From Bryocella elongata (GTDB lineage Bacteria; Acidobacteriota; Terriglobia; Terriglobales; Acidobacteriaceae), in NCBI RefSeq assembly GCF_900108185.1, contig NZ_FNVA01000009.1, positions 124,001 through 188,000 of the forward strand: a stretch of DNA of 64,000 nt. The letters run 5' to 3'. The position numbers were made by a program, and so were the translations under genes. The notes under the pieces are model-generated. The model searched no databases. It saw only the letters and a list, made by a program, of their open reading frames with translations, and had not been told where the DNA came from. Of this stretch, positions 37,469 to 45,796 are shown piece after piece; within the stretch, counting starts at the first letter, position 1, and each line of letters starts with the position of its first letter.

Positions 37469-40396
37469 TCAGGGCTGACTGTGAATGGTCACGGCTCCAA
37501 TCAATCCGGAGGGAAGCAGCGGAGAGTCCGCCTTGTAGGCGGAGATGTTGGTGTGCGTGATGGGTTGCGTGACGCCAGGTTGCGCGTCTCCGATGAGGCG
37601 ATTCGCCCAGTCGTTCGAGACCTCGATGCGGAGCTCGTTGGCGCCGGCGTGGAGATCCTTGCACAGCGCGAGAGAGTAGGGGTGCGCCCAGATGGTGCCC
37701 TGGAGCTTGCCATTGACGAAGACGCGCGCGAGTTCATGCACGTCGGTGAGTTGCAAGAGCACACCGCGTGATGCATCTGCGCCGGAGAGAGTGAACTGCG
37801 TGGTGTAGGTGGCCGTCCCCGAGAAGTAACGGATGCCTGGCGTGGTGGAGGCGCTCCAACTCTGCAGATCGTTGAACTGCTGCGGTTCGACGGGAGCACC
37901 TCTTCCCTGCTGGAAGCTTAGGGTCCAGTGCTGCAGCGTCGCGATGAGACGCGATGGTGCGTGAGGTGAAGGGACACCGGGGCTCGAGAACGAGGGATCG
38001 AGGAGGACGAAGCTCGAGCCGTGGGCCGCGAGATGCACAGAGACGCGGGTGGCCTGCCCGGTGCTATCGGCAGCGAGCGGCTGCGCTTCGCCGGTGACCG
38101 CATCCCAAAGCTGGGCGTGGCCGCCGGGCACACGGAGTGTCAGCGTGGTGTCGATAGCGCTGGCTGTTGTGTTGCGGATGAAGTAGATGTCAGTCGAGCC
38201 ATTGCGGCGATGGATGTAATCAACTGCAGGCGAGGTGCTCTCGAAGTCGGGTGCGACGTGCAGCATCGCGAGCGCCTTGCGGCCATCCTGCGTGCAGATC
38301 AAGGTGCCTTTGCCAAAGCTTCTCGACTGGCCTTCAGTGCACCCTGCGAACAGCTGCGAGGAGAGCTCGTTGAAGGCAGATTGATCTGCGGGGCTCTGGT
38401 TACCGGTGGCGCCAAGCAATGGGAGGCCAGCAACGGCTCCGCCACCTTCGAGATAGGCCGCGACGCGTCGCAGCGACGTGAGCGTGAGCCTGCGCGTGGA
38501 TGGAAGGACGAGCAGCCGCCAACGGCTTCCGGTGGGGCCGACCAGCTCCGTACCATCGTCGTGCAGGGTGTGCAGGAGCGCGTCTTCGTTGGTGACGTCG
38601 TAGTCGTAGCCAGGCAGGACGTGGGCAGGATCGTCGGACTTGACCCGCACGAAGTTGGGCACGTTGTCGCCGTAGTCGTAGAGGACGTCATTGACGGGCG
38701 TTCCCTGTTGCATGAGGAACTGCACGCGATTGAGATAGGCGAAGAAGTCGTGCGCAGCGGACCACCAGGTGACGTTGGGGTTGGCGTGCGTGCCGGCGAA
38801 GTACTCCTGCCCGGGCATGCCCATGCGTGCAGGCGAGGAGGTGAACTCATGCCAGAAGAGGCGGTTCATGCCCTCGGTGATGGCGCGGTCGAAGGCGGGC
38901 TTGAGATCGTTGGCGAGGCTCTCGTTCCACTGCGGGCCAACGGTGGTCATGCCTTCCTGCGCGACGAAGGGCTTGCCGTAGATGTTGGCTGCACTCGCGG
39001 CCTCCTTGGTGAAGAAGCGATCGCGGTCAGTGGCGCGATGCGCATTGGGCGCCCAGTACTCGGTCTGCGGGAAGGCACTGCCGCGGAAGGTCTCGAGCGC
39101 ATCGAGTGGAGCTCCGTGAGGGCCACCACTTTCGGGATGGATGCCGAGTCCATACGCGCGGGCATGCGCTGCGAAGACGTCGTAGTGTTCCTCGGTGACG
39201 AGGTCGGCGACGGTGCGGCGCAGATCATCGAGGAAGCGCGTGGTGTGACCGCGGTCCTGCACGATGCGGCCTGCCACCGTGGGGAGATAGGGCACGGGAT
39301 CATAGCCACGGCGCCGCTGGAACTGTTCGCGGAAGTCTGCCGTCCAGTTGGCGCCGCCGAGCTCCCAGCTATCGGTGACGAGATACCTGAGGCTGCGGCC
39401 GAGGTAAGGCTTTGCGGCTTCCAGCAGCGGCTGCATGTTCTGGTCCCAATAGCGATCGAAGGCGCGGTGATCGAGGTAGTCGATCGCGAGCCCCTTCCAG
39501 GTGGAGCTGGAGGTGGAGACCAGCGCGCCCGAAGCGGTGTAACCGATGCGAAGGATCTCCCAGTCGCCACCAGGCGCCTGCCAGGTGAGCTTGTTGTTGC
39601 GAACATGGTCAGTGAGGTTCTGCACCTCCGCAAGCGAAGCATCGGCGAGTGCGGTGTCATCGGGCTTCGGCCCGGGATCGACCATCGACGAGGAGTCCGG
39701 CATGCTGAATCCGGTCTCTGCGGCACCGATGCGATAGCGCAGGGCGTTTCCGTTGGAGTTGCCAGAGTGAGGCCCAGACTTCGCCGGTTGATCGGGAGGG
39801 AGCGCGACGCCGCGATGCAGCGGATAGGCGAGCACTGCGATCTCGCGGTAGAAGCCGTCGTGCGTCGCCGGAGCGGTGAGCGTGAGTTCGAGGAGGCGAC
39901 CCCCTCTTACGTCTTTACGCGACCACGTGAGGATCTTCGAGGCATCCTCGGGCTTTACACCTGGGCCTCCGAGGTTCCAGCCACTTTGAATATTGAGGCT
40001 GATCTCGAGGCCGAGGCGGTCTGCCTCCCGGAGCGCGTGGAGATAGAGCTTCGTCCATGCGGGAGTGCCGAAGCGAGGGCCAGCAGGGACGGGGCGATTG
40101 CCGTTCTGATCCGCTCCACCGGCGTCGACGAGGATGGCGCCGCCGTATCCCATCGCCGCCATCTGTTCGAGGTCATGCGTGATGGTGGGGGCGTCGGTAT
40201 TTCCATTGAGCCACCACCAGTAACAGCGCAGTCGCGCTGGCGGGGGTGGATCGCTAAATCCGAGACGCAGCTGCGCGGGCGTCGTTGCGCCCTGGGCGGG
40301 GTGGTCCGTGATGTACTGCGCCGAAGCCTGCGGCGTGCGTGACGCTCCACAGGTGAGCAAGATCCCAAGCCCCAGAAGGGTAAGCCGGTCCCTCAA
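37469..40396 (-). CDS. GH106-like alpha-L-rhamnosidase
   Basis: A 975-residue exported glycoside hydrolase. I place the start at the TTG at 40396, six bases after AAAGGG; an upstream TTG at 40429 is also open. The signal sequence runs LTLLGLGILLTCGASRTPQA. Residues about 50-150 match family 106 (PPPARLRCYWWWLNGNTDAP, then DLEQMAAMGYGGAILVDAGG). The middle has the long barrel region (GANWTADFREQFQRRRGYDP; NESLANDLKPAFDRAITEGM) and the C-terminus is jelly-roll-like (VFVNGKLQGTIWAHPYSLAL). It would remove rhamnose from pectin-type or other polymers. It follows the receptor gene on the same strand, separated by a strong hairpin. Confidence 0.82.
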   Translation of the reverse strand: MRDRLTLLGLGILLTCGASRTPQASAQYITDHPAQGATTPAQLRLGFSDPPPPARLRCYWWWLNGNTDAPTITHDLEQMAAMGYGGAILVDAGGADQNGNRPVPAGPRFGTPAWTKLYLHALREADRLGLEISLNIQSGWNLGGPGVKPEDASKILTWSRKDVRGGRLLELTLTAPATHDGFYREIAVLAYPLHRGVALPPDQPAKSGPHSGNSNGNALRYRIGAAETGFSMPDSSSMVDPGPKPDDTALADASLAEVQNLTDHVRNNKLTWQAPGGDWEILRIGYTASGALVSTSSSTWKGLAIDYLDHRAFDRYWDQNMQPLLEAAKPYLGRSLRYLVTDSWELGGANWTADFREQFQRRRGYDPVPYLPTVAGRIVQDRGHTTRFLDDLRRTVADLVTEEHYDVFAAHARAYGLGIHPESGGPHGAPLDALETFRGSAFPQTEYWAPNAHRATDRDRFFTKEAASAANIYGKPFVAQEGMTTVGPQWNESLANDLKPAFDRAITEGMNRLFWHEFTSSPARMGMPGQEYFAGTHANPNVTWWSAAHDFFAYLNRVQFLMQQGTPVNDVLYDYGDNVPNFVRVKSDDPAHVLPGYDYDVTNEDALLHTLHDDGTELVGPTGSRWRLLVLPSTRRLTLTSLRRVAAYLEGGGAVAGLPLLGATGNQSPADQSAFNELSSQLFAGCTEGQSRSFGKGTLICTQDGRKALAMLHVAPDFESTSPAVDYIHRRNGSTDIYFIRNTTASAIDTTLTLRVPGGHAQLWDAVTGEAQPLAADSTGQATRVSVHLAAHGSSFVLLDPSFSSPGVPSPHAPSRLIATLQHWTLSFQQGRGAPVEPQQFNDLQSWSASTTPGIRYFSGTATYTTQFTLSGADASRGVLLQLTDVHELARVFVNGKLQGTIWAHPYSLALCKDLHAGANELRIEVSNDWANRLIGDAQPGVTQPITHTNISAYKADSPLLPSGLIGAVTIHSQP

Positions 40397-40463
40397 AACA
40401 ATCCCTTTCGCGATAACCGCTGCCAACAAGAATCCCTGCGATGGTACAAGGGCCGGGAAAATG

Positions 40464-40498
40464 CGCCATCTGCCCGGAAGATCTCCGGGCAGATGGCG
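40464..40498. terminator. strong hairpin between receptor and GH106 genes
   Basis: Perfect 14-bp arms, CGCCATCTGCCCGG and CCGGGCAGATGGCG, around an AAGATCT loop, followed on the minus strand by CATTTTCCC. It lies just after the receptor stop at 40514 and before the GH106-like gene, so it may attenuate read-through rather than end the operon. Confidence 0.7.
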
Positions 40499-40513
40499 TC
40501 GGAGGATCGACGA

Positions 40514-43500
40514 TCAGAAGTTGATGCGCGCCGTGAGTTGTCCGATACGCGCATCGTTGGCCTGGGTGAAGTAGTTGGCGCCGTTGACGGTGGTGTACGG
40601 GGCGGCTCCAAAGGTGGAACCACCGAGGCTGGTGCTGGGCGCACCGAACTCCGGCGTGTTGAGGACGTTGAAGAACTCGCCACGGATCTCGAAGCTGACA
40701 CCTTCGCGCAGCTGGAACTGCTTGAAGAGCGAAGCATCCATCAACGGATAGATTCGCTGGCGGATGGGCAGGTACAAGCTGTTGTGCTGCGTGGTGTAGG
40801 AGAGCCGCTGGCGATAGGCAGGCGTGGGCGATTGCGAGTCGCACGCGGGCGCCGAGCTGGTGGAGTTGACCAGCGCGCCCGAGGTGTTCTCGTAGCAGGT
40901 GTTGATGAAGCGGGAGTACGTCGGATGAGCCTGGTGAGGATCTCCGATGATGTCGACGCTGCCGGGTGCGGAGATGAGGTTGCCGTTCTGTGCGCGGAAG
41001 ACGCTGTTGAGCTGCCATCCGCCAACGAGGAGGCGGGCGGCGTAGTTCATGTTCTGGAACTTCGGCAGCTGAAGGGTGCCGAAGACGTTGGCGACGATGG
41101 TCGCGTTGGGATCCTGCACGGAGTAGAGCTGCGGCATGGCGCCGAAGTTGTTGACGAAGCCGTTGTGCAGCATGGTCTTCGACCAGGTGAGGTTGGCCTG
41201 CAGTGAGAAGTGATTGCGCATGGGGCGCGAGACCTGCACCTGCAGCGAGTTGTAGTTGACGGTGCCGATGGAGCTGTACTGCTCGGTGACGCTGCCGAAC
41301 TCGGGGTACGGAAGCAGCAGCAGGTTGCGCGCGACGGTCGCGTTGTTCAGGGTGGTGGTGCCGGTGAACTTGCCAGCCATCGGGTTGGCGACCGCGGTGT
41401 TGAGGTAGGTGACCTCAGCCGCACCCTGGTCGTAGTAACTCTGAGGCAGGACGTTGATGTTGTGGTTGACCTCGAGGTTCTGTGCCTCGGTGCCGAGGTA
41501 AGCGATCTGCAGCGCGAGGTTCCCGGGCATCTGCTGCTGCAGACTGCCGCTGTACTGCAGGCTGCGCGGCTGGATGTGGTTGGGATCGACGAAGCTGATG
41601 CTCTGGCCGAGCGCGGTCGAAAGACCCAGCGAGCTGCCGGTAGGCAAGGTCACGCCGCTGGGGAACGGAGCCGCAAGGGAGTTGAGCGGAGCGCTGGTGG
41701 TGTAGTTGTTGTAGCTGGTGAGCTGGCTGAAGCCGGTGCCGATGGGCGTCTCCAGGGTGTTGAAGTAGATGATGCCGAAGCCGCCGCGGAAGACCGTACC
41801 GGGGAAGGCCTGGTACGCGAGACCGATGCGCGGCTGGAAGTTGTTATAGTCCGGCGAGTAGGGATGGCGGTTGCTGCTGCTGGTGTACTGCAGGCCACCG
41901 TTGAGCGTGAGCCCCGAGACCGAGGCCTGCAGCGGGTTGGCACAGGTGGTGCAGAAGTTGGACACCATCTTGTTGTAGCGCTCGGTGAAGGGCGACTCGT
42001 AATCCCAGCGGAAGCCGAGGTTGAGGGTCAGCTTCGGAGTGACGCGCCAGTCGTCCTGCACCCAGGGCGCCACGTAGATCTGCTGCAGCGCATAGGCGGC
42101 GTTGATGCTGTAGTTGGCGGTGCTGAAGTAGCCGAGCAGCATCGAAGCGACGGGATCGCCGGAGCTGGCGTCCGCACCGACCGAGGTGCTGATGGAGTTC
42201 TTCTGCGTGAAGCGGCGATCGAAGAGGAAGCCGGGGTTGGTGGCGCCGGTGCCGACGAGACCACTCTGCGGGTTCTGCACGTTGTAGCGGATCAGGTTGC
42301 CGTCGAAGCCGAAGCGCACGGTGTGATGCGAGAAGGACTTGGTGAGAATCTCGGTGAGCGAACCCGTCGTGTCTTCCGAGACCTGGCCGCCCGCGCCTGG
42401 GGAGAGGCCAGCGTAGCTATCCGAGAAGCTCGCGCCGGGGAACGAGGTATACGGCAGTCCGCTGGACGAGATGTTGATGCTGGAGAGATCGAAGTTCTGG
42501 TTCCCCGGATAGGTGAGGCCGAAGGGATGGAAGACGATACCGAAGCGCGACTCAAGCACCATGGTGGAGGAGAACTGCTGCACGTCATCGAGGCTGCCGC
42601 CGCGGTTGTTGCGATAGACGTGATAGCCGTAGCCGGTGCTGGAGGTGAGCGGACCGATTCCCTTGGGGAAGCCCTGGAGGGGGTAGTTCTGCGTGAGGCC
42701 TGAACGGAAGAAGATGGCGTTGAGCTTATTCTTCGAGCCGATGGCGTGATCGAGGCGGGCGATGAACGAAGGGTAGGTGCTGGGGTAGGAGGTCTGCGTG
42801 GAGATGTAGTTGGTCGCGGTAGCGGCTGCGCCGGTCACGTTGGGCAACGGAAGATAGTTGGCGAGGGAGGCACCGGCCGAATTGAGCCGCGCCGCGATGT
42901 TGTTGTTCGCGAAGTATGCCGTGCGATTGCCGTTGGCATCGACCGGCGAAAGAGGATCGTAGAGCTGGACACCCGAGGTGCAAAGACCGGTGGAGTCGAA
43001 GCCGCCAGAGCACAGGACTGAGAAGTCGCCAGCCCGCTCGGCCGAGGTGGGAACGCGCGACGTGTAGTTGATGGCGGTGTGCGAAGCGTAGCGCTCAAAC
43101 GCGACCATGAAGAAGGTCTTGTCCCGCCCGTTGTAGACCTTGGGAATCCACACGGGGCCGTCCACCACGAAGCCGGTCTGGCTGAGCTGGTCGTTGTTGC
43201 GTGGGGTCTTTCCGGTAGCGGCGTTCTGGTTAGGGACCTTCTCGCTGGTGTTGGCGTTGAGGTAAGTGTTCTGGAAGACGTAGTAGGCTGCGCCGTGCAC
43301 CTTGTTGGCGCCGGTGCGGATGATGGTGTTGGTGACGACGCCATTTCCGTGGCCGACGGCGGCATCGAAGACCGAGGTCTCGACCTTGACCTCCTGGACG
43401 GCCTCCGGCGAGGGCACGAAGCCGGTATATCCGGCGCCGGAGAAGCGCTCGGCCGGGTCGTCGGGGATGCCGTTCAGCATGAGGCGGTTGTGGCCGCCGC

Positions 43501-44110
43501 TGCCTTCGGTCGTCACCTGCACGGCCACGCCGCTGAAGGGATTGGTGAACTGGCTGGACTTGCCCTGGAAGTAGCCGCCTGAGGCGGTGTTCGTGACACC
43601 CGCGGCGAGGGTCGCCATGACGAACGGATTGCGCCCGTTGTTGGGCAGGTCGGTGACCTCGGCGGTGCTGAGCGTGGTCGCGATGTTCGCGGAGCCGGTA
43701 TCGACGAGCGGGTTCTCGGCAACGATGTTCACGGTCTCGGTAGCGCCGGCCGGGCTGAGCTGGAAGTCGATGACCTCGAGCTGGCCGGCGGTGAGCACGA
43801 CGTTGGTGCGCACCTCCTTGCGGAAGCCGGAGGCAGTGAGCGTCAGCGTGTACGTGCCGGGCTGGAGCGAAGGCATGTTGAAGGCCCCAGCGCCGTTTGC
43901 GGTTGCGGTGGTCTTGAAGTGAGTGGACGCCTCTTCCGCGGTGAGGACGGCGGCGGGGACCTTTGCGCCGCTCGGGTCCGTGACTTCTCCGCCGATGGTG
44001 CCGAGGTATTGCTGCGCGGTCGCGCCGAGGGCTATCCCCATCAACGCGAGCACTACGGACGCCCGTCGTGCGGTCTTCACCAGCCTCAAAATTGTTTCGA
44101 TTGCTGCCAT
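40514..44110 (-). CDS. Oar-type TonB-dependent receptor
   Basis: A 1198-residue outer-membrane receptor from the ATG at 44110, preceded by AAGGAGATCCCAC. A signal peptide ends GIALGATAQQ. A carboxypeptidase-regulatory-like domain (GEVTDPSGAKVPAAVLTAEE, about residues 30-110) follows. Then comes a plug domain (GRNPFVMATLAAGVTNTASG; VQVTTEGSGGHNRLMLNGIP) and a large barrel ending ANDARIGQLTARINF. Such receptors, the acidobacterial counterpart of SusC, take up oligosaccharides or other large ligands with TonB energy. The GH106-like gene is downstream and the membrane regulator divergent. Confidence 0.9.
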   Translation of the reverse strand: MAAIETILRLVKTARRASVVLALMGIALGATAQQYLGTIGGEVTDPSGAKVPAAVLTAEEASTHFKTTATANGAGAFNMPSLQPGTYTLTLTASGFRKEVRTNVVLTAGQLEVIDFQLSPAGATETVNIVAENPLVDTGSANIATTLSTAEVTDLPNNGRNPFVMATLAAGVTNTASGGYFQGKSSQFTNPFSGVAVQVTTEGSGGHNRLMLNGIPDDPAERFSGAGYTGFVPSPEAVQEVKVETSVFDAAVGHGNGVVTNTIIRTGANKVHGAAYYVFQNTYLNANTSEKVPNQNAATGKTPRNNDQLSQTGFVVDGPVWIPKVYNGRDKTFFMVAFERYASHTAINYTSRVPTSAERAGDFSVLCSGGFDSTGLCTSGVQLYDPLSPVDANGNRTAYFANNNIAARLNSAGASLANYLPLPNVTGAAATATNYISTQTSYPSTYPSFIARLDHAIGSKNKLNAIFFRSGLTQNYPLQGFPKGIGPLTSSTGYGYHVYRNNRGGSLDDVQQFSSTMVLESRFGIVFHPFGLTYPGNQNFDLSSINISSSGLPYTSFPGASFSDSYAGLSPGAGGQVSEDTTGSLTEILTKSFSHHTVRFGFDGNLIRYNVQNPQSGLVGTGATNPGFLFDRRFTQKNSISTSVGADASSGDPVASMLLGYFSTANYSINAAYALQQIYVAPWVQDDWRVTPKLTLNLGFRWDYESPFTERYNKMVSNFCTTCANPLQASVSGLTLNGGLQYTSSSNRHPYSPDYNNFQPRIGLAYQAFPGTVFRGGFGIIYFNTLETPIGTGFSQLTSYNNYTTSAPLNSLAAPFPSGVTLPTGSSLGLSTALGQSISFVDPNHIQPRSLQYSGSLQQQMPGNLALQIAYLGTEAQNLEVNHNINVLPQSYYDQGAAEVTYLNTAVANPMAGKFTGTTTLNNATVARNLLLLPYPEFGSVTEQYSSIGTVNYNSLQVQVSRPMRNHFSLQANLTWSKTMLHNGFVNNFGAMPQLYSVQDPNATIVANVFGTLQLPKFQNMNYAARLLVGGWQLNSVFRAQNGNLISAPGSVDIIGDPHQAHPTYSRFINTCYENTSGALVNSTSSAPACDSQSPTPAYRQRLSYTTQHNSLYLPIRQRIYPLMDASLFKQFQLREGVSFEIRGEFFNVLNTPEFGAPSTSLGGSTFGAAPYTTVNGANYFTQANDARIGQLTARINF

Positions 44111-44360
44111 CCCGTGGGATCTCCTTGATTCCCGGCCTCTGAGAGGGCCGGCTTGAAAACGACCCATGCTCGGAAGCGGAAGCAACGACCGACAAGTTAA
44201 TTTACCGGAAGGCGAGCGAAGTTCTAACGGTTAGAAATTGATTCAAGATGTTTATCATCAGTGGTTTGCGGCATCGATGCTAAGTGCGCAGAAGTGCCTC
44301 GGAACTTGGCCAGCGCTCTATTTCAGATGCTAGACTTCTGGGCACTGACGAGGATGGGCG

Positions 44361-45734
44361 ATGGACACGGTGGCGACAGCCGACGAACGTAAGGGATCGC
44401 GCGCAGAGAATGCGGCGGACCGGCGAGAGCGCCGAGCCCTGATCGAGCGTGTCGCCGGGAGTGCGCTGTTTCGTCGCTCAGCGCGCCTGCGCGACTTCCT
44501 GCTGTACGTTGGGCTACGGTCGGTGGATGACGACAGCGCCGAGATTCACGAACAGGAGATCGGCGAGAGGGTCTTCGATCGCTCGCGGGAGTACGACCGG
44601 AGCCAGGACAATATCGTTCGCGTCAACGCTACCGAACTGCGTCGCCGGGTGGACCAGTACTTTGCGACCGAAGGCGAGCACGAGCCGCTGACGTTTTCGA
44701 TTCCGCGGGGAAGCTACAAGCCGGTCTTCCACGTTCGGTCCGAAACGGAGGCGAGACCATTGCCCTCCGTTCCGGACTCGAGCCTGGCGCCAGCCGCTGC
44801 CGTGAGCGGACTGGCGGCGCAGCCCGTTGTGGGAGACACTGCGCCCCGTGTGCCGATGCGGGTGCACGCGATGTGGGCTATCGCGTCGGTGGCTATCGCG
44901 GCTCTATCCGTGGTGAGCTTCGGATGGTGGCAGGCGGGACATCGCCCGGCAGACGCGGCTCATGCAGGGCCGGCCGTTTCAGCGTTCTGGTCACGCTTTG
45001 CCAGCACGGCTCATCCGGCCGACATTGTGCTGCCGGATGACTCTCTTTCGGTCGCAGAGGACGTTCTGAAGCGGCCTGTGATGCTGACCGACTATCTCGA
45101 TCGCAGCTACCAGGGGGTGATCAACACCTCTTCCCTCAGCGACGACCGCAAGGCAGATCTCTGGCAGATCCTGAACCACAACCTGATTACTCTGGGGGCC
45201 TTCCATGGTGCACAACAGATCTCGTCGCTGCCGGGGTTTGCGGGAGCGTTTCGACTGACCGCAGCCAGGTTCTACGGCGCGGACTCGATCAAGCGGAACA
45301 ACGTTGTGCTGATGGGCGGGAAGAAGGCGAATCCGTGGGTCGTGCTGATGGAGCGAGACATGAACTTCATCCTCGACTTCGACTTCGAGCACGGGCAGGC
45401 GTTCGTACAGGATCGACATCCCGCGCCTGGCGCACCGGCGCGCTACGCCGTCACGAATGATCCGATCGGCATCCGCGGTTACAGTATCGTCGCGTATCTG
45501 CCAAACCCAAGCCGGACGGGACAGGTGGTGATTGCGGAAGGCACGGACTCTGATGGAACGAGTGCGGCGGCAGAGTTCCTCACTTCCGAAGAGCAGATCC
45601 AACACCTGAAGGCCGCCCTCCATACCGATCGCCTGCCCTACTTCGAAGCCCTGTTGCGAACGACACGGTTGAGCGGCACGTCGTTGAATGCGGAGATTAT
45701 CGCGGTGCATCGCGTGCAGGAATCCGCTCAGTAA
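44361..45734 (+). CDS. membrane-anchored regulator linked to receptor locus
   Basis: A 457-residue protein. Residues 22-125 form a domain with the pattern LRDFLLYVGLRSVD..., IGERVFDRSREYDRSQDNIV and RVNATELRRRVDQYFATEGE, ending FSIPRGSYKPVF. I know this from many acidobacterial proteins, where it looks like a winged-helix, DNA-binding unit. A transmembrane helix lies near 170-192 (WAIASVAIAALSVVSFGWW) and a periplasmic domain of about 260 residues follows. It is divergent from the Oar-type receptor gene (about 250-base gap). I infer signal transfer from a periplasmic ligand domain to the receptor promoter, similar in idea to ToxR or FecR, but no function is proven. Confidence 0.65.
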   Translation: MDTVATADERKGSRAENAADRRERRALIERVAGSALFRRSARLRDFLLYVGLRSVDDDSAEIHEQEIGERVFDRSREYDRSQDNIVRVNATELRRRVDQYFATEGEHEPLTFSIPRGSYKPVFHVRSETEARPLPSVPDSSLAPAAAVSGLAAQPVVGDTAPRVPMRVHAMWAIASVAIAALSVVSFGWWQAGHRPADAAHAGPAVSAFWSRFASTAHPADIVLPDDSLSVAEDVLKRPVMLTDYLDRSYQGVINTSSLSDDRKADLWQILNHNLITLGAFHGAQQISSLPGFAGAFRLTAARFYGADSIKRNNVVLMGGKKANPWVVLMERDMNFILDFDFEHGQAFVQDRHPAPGAPARYAVTNDPIGIRGYSIVAYLPNPSRTGQVVIAEGTDSDGTSAAAEFLTSEEQIQHLKAALHTDRLPYFEALLRTTRLSGTSLNAEIIAVHRVQESAQ

Positions 45735-45755
45735 ACTCCTCAAAAAAATGCGGGC

Positions 45756-45772
45756 GCGGAGAGGATCTCCGC
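45756..45772 (-). terminator. rho-independent terminator of the metal efflux operon
   Basis: The minus-strand hairpin GCGGAGA-TCC-TCTCCGC is followed by CATTTTTTTG (complement of CAAAAAAATG, 45741-45750). It lies 24 bases after the efflux pump stop at 45797 and is convergent with the regulator gene. Confidence 0.8.
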
Positions 45773-45796
45773 ACCCGCCGGGAAACGCACTGGCGA

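Noticed and set aside
38021..40342. 773-codon plus-strand open frame over the GH106 gene
   Set aside because: The minus-strand frame has a clear signal peptide and GH106 motifs. The plus frame is a shadow caused by high GC.
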